A stretch of 60,376 bases of DNA from Cyclobacteriaceae bacterium (GTDB lineage Bacteria > Bacteroidota > Bacteroidia > Cytophagales > Cyclobacteriaceae): the NCBI GenBank assembly GCA_003565295.1, contig PXCO01000193.1, forward strand, positions 1 through 60,376, read 5' to 3'. The notes under the pieces were generated by a model. The model did no database searches, was not told the origin of the DNA, and saw only the letters and a program-made list of their open reading frames with translations. This document shows, one piece after another, positions 54,561 to 60,376 of this stretch; position 1 is the stretch's first letter; every line of letters begins with the position of its first letter. Made by a program: the position numbers and the translations under genes.

Positions 54561-56048
54561 TCAAGTTTGAGGGGTAACTACTTCTGAGGGGATCTTCAGA
54601 AAGTTGGCGATTTTTTGGAGGGTCTGTGCATGATGACCCACTCCAAGGGCAAAATGGTGGGTAGGCCCTGCCTTTATCCATTTTTCCAGGAATGTACGTA
54701 CATCCGGATTGAAATAGCCCCTGGTATTCGTGTTGCCGGTGGCAGGGATGGGGCCTGCCACGGACTGACCTTCTGCGATCACAAATTTGAACTTTCCATC
54801 AGAGGTACTGCTGACACTTAGAATGGTGATGGGGCCTTCTTTGATTTTGAATTCAACGCCCGCACCGAACCCTGGTTTTCCATGGTATTTCTTCAGGCTT
54901 CTGAGCACAGGTTTGCCTTCGGCTATGGCAATATTGTGTGGCCCGTCATGGCCCACTAGCACAAAACCCTCAAGAAAGTCCACAGGGTGAAGTTCTGCAA
55001 AACTTCCCCCAATCCCCAGCCTGTCCATAATCATCATGGCTATACAGGTTTTCAGGTCAGACTCCCCACACATGGGAAAGCCGGCTGCCGTGAGCAGGGA
55101 ATTCCCCACAGCTAAATTGGACATCACCTTTTCGGTGGTGGAACCTGGGGCACCTTCATAGTAATAGGCCAGCCCATCCAACTTTTTTGAAGCTACGAAC
55201 TGGTGGAGCCCGGCAGTCACCCTTGCCGATATTTCAAGGTCACTTTCCCTTAGTTTCTCTGAAATAGGGTCGGATACGGGATCCGGAGTGTCAAAAAACT
55301 TTAAAATTAGAGATGTATAGTTATCAACCTCATTTTCCCCAATTGCCTGAAAGGCACTGACAATTTCATGAGCTTCACACTGTACCACATGCGCCCCAAA
55401 ATAACTGGTAAGCATGGTGGCATCTGTATGCATGTCCAACATAGCTTCTATGGGGTGGCCGATATGACCGATCCTTGCGGTTTTAAGGGCATGCAGAACG
55501 GCAGCAATCTTACAGTAAGTGGATATTTCACTTTCCGCCTTCTTATCGTCGTAAAGTGTGCCAATGATGATTTCAGGCATGGGTTTTCCCATCCTCAATG
55601 CCACGCCCGTAAATTCCGGAAGGCTGCATATATCATCATTATAGAGTTGCATACGGGTGGAGGCCTTTTGGTAATCCATGGCCTTGTCGGGTTGTAGGGC
55701 TACGAGAACTATGGGAATGTCCAAACTCTTCACCAATACCCCAAAAGTGCTGGATGTGGCGTAGGTAAGCATGTCACAAAACACCAAATCAAGGTTGGCT
55801 TCCTTGAGTTTAGGCAAAAGTGCATAGGCCTTTTCAGCACTGTCCACCATCCCAAAATCCAAAAGCTCAACCTCAGACTGCTTCACCAGTTGAATAAACA
55901 CTTCCTGCTTGGCCAAAAGGTCTTCCAGCAGGCCTTCAAATTGATTCCAATATTTGTGATAGCCCACCCCGAATACCCCTATTCTGGGGATGGAGGATCT
56001 CATGCGTTTTAATTGCGGGGTACCGTCTTTTTGTGATTGATATTCCAT
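54561..56048 (-). CDS. L-fucose/L-arabinose isomerase-family protein
   Basis: About 495 residues from ATG at 56048; the frame also opens at 56066, which would overlap the MFS gene by 14 nt. RIGVFGVGYHKYW, DLVFCDMLTYATSSTF and IGHIGHPIEAMLDMHTD match the Rossmann-like N-terminal domains of the L-fucose/arabinose isomerase family. PMCGESDLKTCIAM and GPTHHFALGVGHHAQTL provide the active-site Glu and His blocks of the AraA-like branch. It should interconvert an aldose and ketose with Mn2+, with the substrate unknown. It is the last gene of the GH106-MFS-isomerase operon, so a rhamnose- or fucose-type sugar is a reasonable guess. Confidence 0.85.
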   Translation of the reverse strand: MEYQSQKDGTPQLKRMRSSIPRIGVFGVGYHKYWNQFEGLLEDLLAKQEVFIQLVKQSEVELLDFGMVDSAEKAYALLPKLKEANLDLVFCDMLTYATSSTFGVLVKSLDIPIVLVALQPDKAMDYQKASTRMQLYNDDICSLPEFTGVALRMGKPMPEIIIGTLYDDKKAESEISTYCKIAAVLHALKTARIGHIGHPIEAMLDMHTDATMLTSYFGAHVVQCEAHEIVSAFQAIGENEVDNYTSLILKFFDTPDPVSDPISEKLRESDLEISARVTAGLHQFVASKKLDGLAYYYEGAPGSTTEKVMSNLAVGNSLLTAAGFPMCGESDLKTCIAMMIMDRLGIGGSFAELHPVDFLEGFVLVGHDGPHNIAIAEGKPVLRSLKKYHGKPGFGAGVEFKIKEGPITILSVSSTSDGKFKFVIAEGQSVAGPIPATGNTNTRGYFNPDVRTFLEKWIKAGPTHHFALGVGHHAQTLQKIANFLKIPSEVVTPQT

Positions 56049-56052
56049 GGGA

Positions 56053-57276
56053 TTAATTATTTTCAAAGATGGGTTTTATTCTAGGGATTAAAAAGATGAA
56101 CAGGAGAAAAGCCAGGGGATAAAGTAACCCCGAGGCAATCCATAGGGGGGTATAACTGTAATGTGAAACAATCAGGCCGATGAGTGGATTGACGATAAGG
56201 GCAGATAGGGTGCCTGCTGTGCCGGACAGCCCCACCACGGTAGAAGTAGCTTTTTCGCCATACATATCGGAAATGGCAGTGATGTAATTGGTGATCCAAA
56301 AACCATGAGCAAGCATAAGTAAACTCATCAGGAAAATCCCTAATCCTATGCTGCTTACAACGTTGATAAAGGGGCAGACCATGCTGAGTAAGGCGGCCAG
56401 TCCCATTATCCATTTTCTGGAACGATCCAAAGATATACCTTTTTGGATAAGCAACCCGGAAAGATACCCTCCCAAAATATTTGAGACGCCCAAGGCAAAG
56501 AAGGGAATCCAGAAAATATCACCAATGAGCTCAAAGCTCACCAATTTTTCCTCATTCAAGTATTTGGGGATCCAAAACATCATAAAGTAAAAGACAGGGT
56601 CCAACAGAAAGCGTATTCCCACAAAAGTCCAGGTGGACTTCATCCGGAACAGGTCAGCGAAGGGCACAGGTTTGGCCTTCACCTGGGTAGGGGTTAATTT
56701 CAGTTCTGGGTTTCTTTTTGGGAAAAGCAGCCATATGCCCACCCACAGCAAACCAAGTAACCCGGGCAATATAAAGCCACTCCTCCATCCGTACAAATTG
56801 GTGAGCCAAATGGTAAGGGGCGGTGCCACCACTGCACCCACTGCAGCGCCTCCAATGGCAATCCCGTTGGCAAGGGCACGTTCTTTTTTGTCAAACCATT
56901 CATAGACACTTTTGGCAGCACCCGGAAAACAAGCCCCCTCCCCAATTCCCAAAAGAAACCTGAATCCCATCAGTTGGTGATAATTGTTGGCCAACCCATG
57001 AAAGGCATTGGCTACTGACCATATCCCCACTGCAAAGGCCAGACCTAACCTTCCCCCTACCAAATCGATTAGCCTGCCGCCTAGGGTGAACATCAATCCA
57101 TAACTGATCAGGAAAGCAGTGTTTAACCACCCATATTGAACATCGCTGATGTTAAACTCCTCCTGGATTTTGATGATAGCGATTGAAAGTACCTGACGGT
57201 CCAGGAAATTCAATCCGGTGGCTGTAAAAAGCATGCCCACTACCCACCATCGCCAATGCAACCCGATTATCTTCAT
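56053..57276 (-). CDS. MFS transporter, anion:cation symporter (hexuronate/glucarate-like)
   Basis: A 407-residue inner-membrane transporter with 12 helices. GLNFLDRQVLSIAIIKIQEEF in TM1, WLNTAFLISYGLMFTLGGRLIDLVGGR and RFLLGIGEGACFPGAAKSV are signatures of the ACS branch that includes ExuT and GudP, which import hexuronates or aldarates. It lies 1 nt after the GH106 stop and 4 nt before the isomerase ATG at 56048, so the three form one operon. It would bring in the sugar acid or sugar released by the glycoside hydrolase. Confidence 0.9.
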   Translation of the reverse strand: MKIIGLHWRWWVVGMLFTATGLNFLDRQVLSIAIIKIQEEFNISDVQYGWLNTAFLISYGLMFTLGGRLIDLVGGRLGLAFAVGIWSVANAFHGLANNYHQLMGFRFLLGIGEGACFPGAAKSVYEWFDKKERALANGIAIGGAAVGAVVAPPLTIWLTNLYGWRSGFILPGLLGLLWVGIWLLFPKRNPELKLTPTQVKAKPVPFADLFRMKSTWTFVGIRFLLDPVFYFMMFWIPKYLNEEKLVSFELIGDIFWIPFFALGVSNILGGYLSGLLIQKGISLDRSRKWIMGLAALLSMVCPFINVVSSIGLGIFLMSLLMLAHGFWITNYITAISDMYGEKATSTVVGLSGTAGTLSALIVNPLIGLIVSHYSYTPLWIASGLLYPLAFLLFIFLIPRIKPIFENN

Positions 57277-57277
57277 C

Positions 57278-60274
57278 CTAGTCAGGTTTGAGGCTTTGGA
57301 AAGAGCTTATGGATACAGGGCCTAATAATCCTGAGGGAACAAGGGGGATATCTTCCCATGCATCACCCCTTACTCGTGTGATGTTAGTCTGGGTAAATTT
57401 TGTCCCCATTTTATGATCCCCAATGATGCGGTTTGCCCAAGTATTGGCAACCCTAATTTTTAGGTGGTTTTCCCCAGGTTTTAGCAGTTCGTTGATCTTG
57501 AATAAATGTGGTTTTGTCCAGGTTATCCCAAGAAGAGAATCATTCAGCCACACTTCTGCCACATTTTTCACCTCTCCAAGATCAAGAAAGAGTGGCATTT
57601 CTGCTAGGAGGGCTTCCTCTGCATCAACGTCCATCACCTTATGGTACGTGGCAATTCCGGAAAAGTAGCGTATCCCTGTATCTTCATGTTCAGCCCATGA
57701 ACGCAGTCGGGGAAAATGGATGCGCTCGGGTGCGTCCCAACCCTTTGGAAAGGAAATTTCCCACCCTTCTTTCCAGCCAATATTCACGTTTTCATCAATA
57801 TCCATGAAAAAGTCTTCATTGTTCGCACGAATCTGATCATTTTTGCTTTTGAAGAAAACACCATCTTTTCCGTATTGGAAAAAGGGTGGAATTCCTTGTT
57901 TCCATTGATAATTTGGAGGGTTTTCATCATCCACAAATACCACAAAAAATGACTGATAGGGAGCAAACGATAACGGAATAGCCAAGGTTTCTTCTCCGGG
58001 TTCCAAGATAGGAAGCGGACAAATCTCACCGTTTACAGGGTTCCACAGCTGCGGAGTTTTATCCTTTTGCCGGAATTGAGCCGTTATGGTGATGGGGTCG
58101 GCACTAGTATTGTTTAAAAAATAATAATGTACCCCATGCCTGGCCCTATGAATAAAATCAATTGGGCTTTTTGAGGTTGAACTTCCCCCACCTAATGGGG
58201 TGCTCATAAAGTCCGGGGCCAAGGTTAAGGCCTCAAACAATTGTTTTGGAGAAACCCCGGCGATGATTTTCCCTTGCTCTATAGCAGCGTGAATTTCTTC
58301 TGGGTGCACCGAAATCCATGGATCCTTAACAGCATTATCTAACCTTGTCCCGGTATGACCTATTCCTGCAAATCCTATTGGTTTCTCACCGATAATCATT
58401 CCTCCCTGATCCAGGAATTCAAGTAGTCGTTCAAAAACCCCGGGATGAATATACGCTTCAGGATGTAGGGCCAAAAATTGGTAAGTACCCACTTCGGGAA
58501 TCACAAATTTACCGTTTTCCACCTTTAGCTTTTCTAATAATATTTCAGTATTGATAACTTCATAATCATAACCGGTTCCTGCTGTAAACGCCGTATTTTT
58601 GGGTTTTACGATATTGGGTGCCCTATCACCATGGTAATACAACACATCTGCCTGAAACTGTCCTGCCTGCATCATAAAAGAAACCCTGGACAGGTATTCC
58701 ATGAAGGGTTTTGCCATTGGCCACCATACCCGCTTATCGTGAATGTGGGTGCCGGCGTGATAAGCGATTCCGGGATGCCCAAATTCCCCGGGGTTATGGG
58801 TGGAGCCATGGAATACCACTTTGCTCATGCCTTCTGCAAAGGCCCGATCACCTATAAATTTGATATCACCAGGCCCTTCTTCCCAATGATGAAAACTGGT
58901 GAAAGCTTCCATTTCCACAGGCTGTTTTTTATAGATATTTCCCGCTGCTGCAGGGCCTTTTACCACCCTTAACAAATCTATACTGTCCTCATCATACCTG
59001 TGGTGCTTGTACCAAAACTCACCCCTTGGCACATCCAATGCACCAAGTGCCCCTAAGGCTTCAACTGGTACATTATGTAAGGGAGGGCCCGGCCCTCCAG
59101 ATTCGGAAATAAGCCTGAGCCCATGTCTATTGGCAATCTCACTCCCTTTCCTGTAATGATGGTTAATGATAAGGTCTGAAAGCAGTTTCCGATAATCATG
59201 CAGAAAACCTGTAGCCAAAGGGTGAGTGGAAAAACGTTCATCATGAAGGAGAGGTAAAAACTTAAACAGCGAATAACCATATTTCTCCTCAAAGGCATTA
59301 GGCAGCTGGGGCGTCCATACAAAGCCTGTCGCTTCATAGCTGGCAAGGTAAAAATAGGTAAGCGCACTTTCTTCCAAATCCCCGATGCTCTCAGTCAGAA
59401 GCTCAATAAAATGGCCGAAATGAAAAGTTGTGGCATCTTCGTCAAAATGATCGATGATCAACCCATCAGAATTTGGGCTTGGTAATTTTAACCTTTCAGC
59501 AGAATTGCCACAAATATACCTGTAGACCTCCCATTCCCCCTCTGGAAAATCCCAGGTCAATTTTCCTCGGTCAAGGTGGGCATTGAGCACTTGTACTTGG
59601 GTAGTGTCCAGATATCCTTCCGCATTTTTTGGGAAGGCCAATACAGCCACTTCTTTGAGATATTTGGGAGTACCATCCGTATGATAAAGTGCCTGTTGTA
59701 CTTCAGTGGGATTGGTCAACGTCTCATTCGGGAATTTTGGGAGGGGTAGGGAAATAGGAGTATCCTTAGGACCCATTACCGTGGTTTTTGAGAAAAAAAG
59801 GGACTTTGCCGCATGCTCAGGCCCCACCCAACTTCCCCCTGCATTCCAACTACTTGCCAGGTTCAACCCAATTTGCATGCCTAACCTTTCCGCGTGTTTT
59901 AGGGCATAGGTAATATTTGCAAGTGACTCCTCACTCATAAATGCAGGCCCAGGGGGCACCATTCCACCGGGGTTGCTATAAGAAGTGGTGCCGATTTCAA
60001 AGATGTCTAACCCACTTATCCCCATTTCGTGCATGGCCTCCAGTTCTACCTTTAGTCTTAGGGTATCGGTATAGCCGTTTAGCCACCACCAATAGGCTTT
60101 TGGCTTGGCCTCCAAGGGAGGGGAGCTAAACCCATTGACTAAGTCTTGAAGCGCATTTTTAGCTTTATTAGCTTCTTTCTTACCGCATCCTGTAGCCAAA
60201 AAGAGCAATAGACTTCCCCAGAGGGCCAACCTAATGCCCAATAGTAATTTTGGGCAACTATTAATTTCTTTCAT
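57278..60274 (-). CDS. Alpha-L-rhamnosidase-like glycoside hydrolase, GH106 type
   Basis: A 998-residue lipoprotein; lipobox LATGC puts the lipidated cysteine at residue 30. The N-terminal catalytic TIM barrel starts at KPKAYWWWLNGYTD and MHEMGISGLDIFEIG and includes LNLASSWNAGGSWV, LISESGGPGP and VEMEAFTSFHHWEEG. Beta-sandwich domains follow, with FLDLGEVKNVAEVWLNDSLLG near the C-terminus. This order is that of GH106 alpha-L-rhamnosidases, which cut rhamnose from rhamnogalacturonan and related glycans. The leader and the ATG lie in a family A repeat. It heads the operon with an MFS transporter and an isomerase. Confidence 0.88.
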   Translation of the reverse strand: MKEINSCPKLLLGIRLALWGSLLLFLATGCGKKEANKAKNALQDLVNGFSSPPLEAKPKAYWWWLNGYTDTLRLKVELEAMHEMGISGLDIFEIGTTSYSNPGGMVPPGPAFMSEESLANITYALKHAERLGMQIGLNLASSWNAGGSWVGPEHAAKSLFFSKTTVMGPKDTPISLPLPKFPNETLTNPTEVQQALYHTDGTPKYLKEVAVLAFPKNAEGYLDTTQVQVLNAHLDRGKLTWDFPEGEWEVYRYICGNSAERLKLPSPNSDGLIIDHFDEDATTFHFGHFIELLTESIGDLEESALTYFYLASYEATGFVWTPQLPNAFEEKYGYSLFKFLPLLHDERFSTHPLATGFLHDYRKLLSDLIINHHYRKGSEIANRHGLRLISESGGPGPPLHNVPVEALGALGALDVPRGEFWYKHHRYDEDSIDLLRVVKGPAAAGNIYKKQPVEMEAFTSFHHWEEGPGDIKFIGDRAFAEGMSKVVFHGSTHNPGEFGHPGIAYHAGTHIHDKRVWWPMAKPFMEYLSRVSFMMQAGQFQADVLYYHGDRAPNIVKPKNTAFTAGTGYDYEVINTEILLEKLKVENGKFVIPEVGTYQFLALHPEAYIHPGVFERLLEFLDQGGMIIGEKPIGFAGIGHTGTRLDNAVKDPWISVHPEEIHAAIEQGKIIAGVSPKQLFEALTLAPDFMSTPLGGGSSTSKSPIDFIHRARHGVHYYFLNNTSADPITITAQFRQKDKTPQLWNPVNGEICPLPILEPGEETLAIPLSFAPYQSFFVVFVDDENPPNYQWKQGIPPFFQYGKDGVFFKSKNDQIRANNEDFFMDIDENVNIGWKEGWEISFPKGWDAPERIHFPRLRSWAEHEDTGIRYFSGIATYHKVMDVDAEEALLAEMPLFLDLGEVKNVAEVWLNDSLLGITWTKPHLFKINELLKPGENHLKIRVANTWANRIIGDHKMGTKFTQTNITRVRGDAWEDIPLVPSGLLGPVSISSFQSLKPD

Positions 60275-60376
60275 CTGTTTATAATTGTCTTTTTATGGTC
60301 AGATGGAATCTCGCAACGATAATCATCCCCCCGTGTGTCGCTCTCGTCATGCCCTGACTGCCGTCAGGACAGGCTC
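60269..60376 (-). repeat. Family A repeat at right edge, contains the GH106 start codon
   Basis: Identical, in reverse orientation, to 4928-5035 over all 108 bp visible, from GAGCCTGTCCTGACGG to TTATAAACAGATGAAA. The ATG of the last element (60272-60274) is the start codon of the GH106 gene. The repeat continues past the window end. Confidence 0.9.

Noticed and set aside
1-60376. tRNA or rRNA genes
   Set aside because: I scanned for T-loop-like motifs (GTTCGAATC and variants) and found none in a cloverleaf context; a tRNA search program would settle this.

Overview
The window looks like a chromosomal segment from a marine- or soil-type Bacteroidota, probably order Cytophagales (Cyclobacteriaceae-like). 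The evidence is several type IX secretion (T9SS) components and cargo (PorP/SprF, two long proteins with gliding-motility-type C-termini), AT-rich leaders without Shine-Dalgarno sequences, many Bacteroidota-style lipoproteins, Tat-exported sugar enzymes and topoisomerase IV genes of the Bacteroidota type. The genus is an inference from style, not from a marker gene. No rRNA or tRNA gene and no CRISPR array was seen.

Layout. 1-1.9 kb: 5' part of a large exported protein (choice-of-anchor J region, then the start of an endonuclease/exonuclease/phosphatase domain), cut by the window edge. 2-8.2 kb: housekeeping and small exported genes (lipocalin-like lipoprotein, exported SAM methyltransferase, APC permease, PAP2-like membrane protein, SGNH esterase, phosphoesterase). 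8.3-14 kb: parE, a decayed gene, parC and trmH. 14-18.4 kb: Wzi-type outer-membrane protein, a frameshifted Y1 transposase, a cytochrome c and a DUF481-like barrel. 18.4-28.6 kb: T9SS island with two related secreted proteins around yaaA, and a divergent porP/sprF. 28.6-30.8 kb: M48 protease and a phytanoyl-CoA dioxygenase relative. 30.8-37.2 kb: three polysaccharide genes (flippase, nitroreductase-like, pyruvyl transferase) bracketed by gene-poor, hairpin-rich repeat tracts. 37.2-60.4 kb: Uma2 nuclease, then a carbohydrate region: sugar/H+ symporter, lacI-uxaB, a long plus-strand series of exported Gfo/Idh/MocA proteins, a TIM-barrel isomerase and three alpha/beta-hydrolases, and a minus-strand operon of GH106 rhamnosidase, MFS transporter and sugar isomerase.

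How the genes may work together. Uronate reductase (uxaB), a LacI regulator with a palindromic operator, GH106 alpha-L-rhamnosidase, an ExuT/GudP-like transporter and several carbohydrate esterases fit breakdown of a rhamnose- and uronate-containing, acylated glycan such as a pectin-like or algal polysaccharide. The cluster of exported oxidoreductase-like proteins plus an exported TIM-barrel enzyme suggests that part of the glycan is processed by periplasmic redox or isomerisation chemistry rather than only by hydrolysis. This is the best candidate for an undescribed system here.

Repeats. Family A (units starting TGAAATCGAGC and ending TTATAAACANNTGAAA, often with GGGGCAGGC minirepeats) occurs at five places. 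In two of them it runs into the start codon of a carbohydrate gene, and two copies 55 kb apart are identical over 108 bp in inverted orientation. Family C (strings of GC-rich hairpins) flanks the polysaccharide genes as direct repeats.
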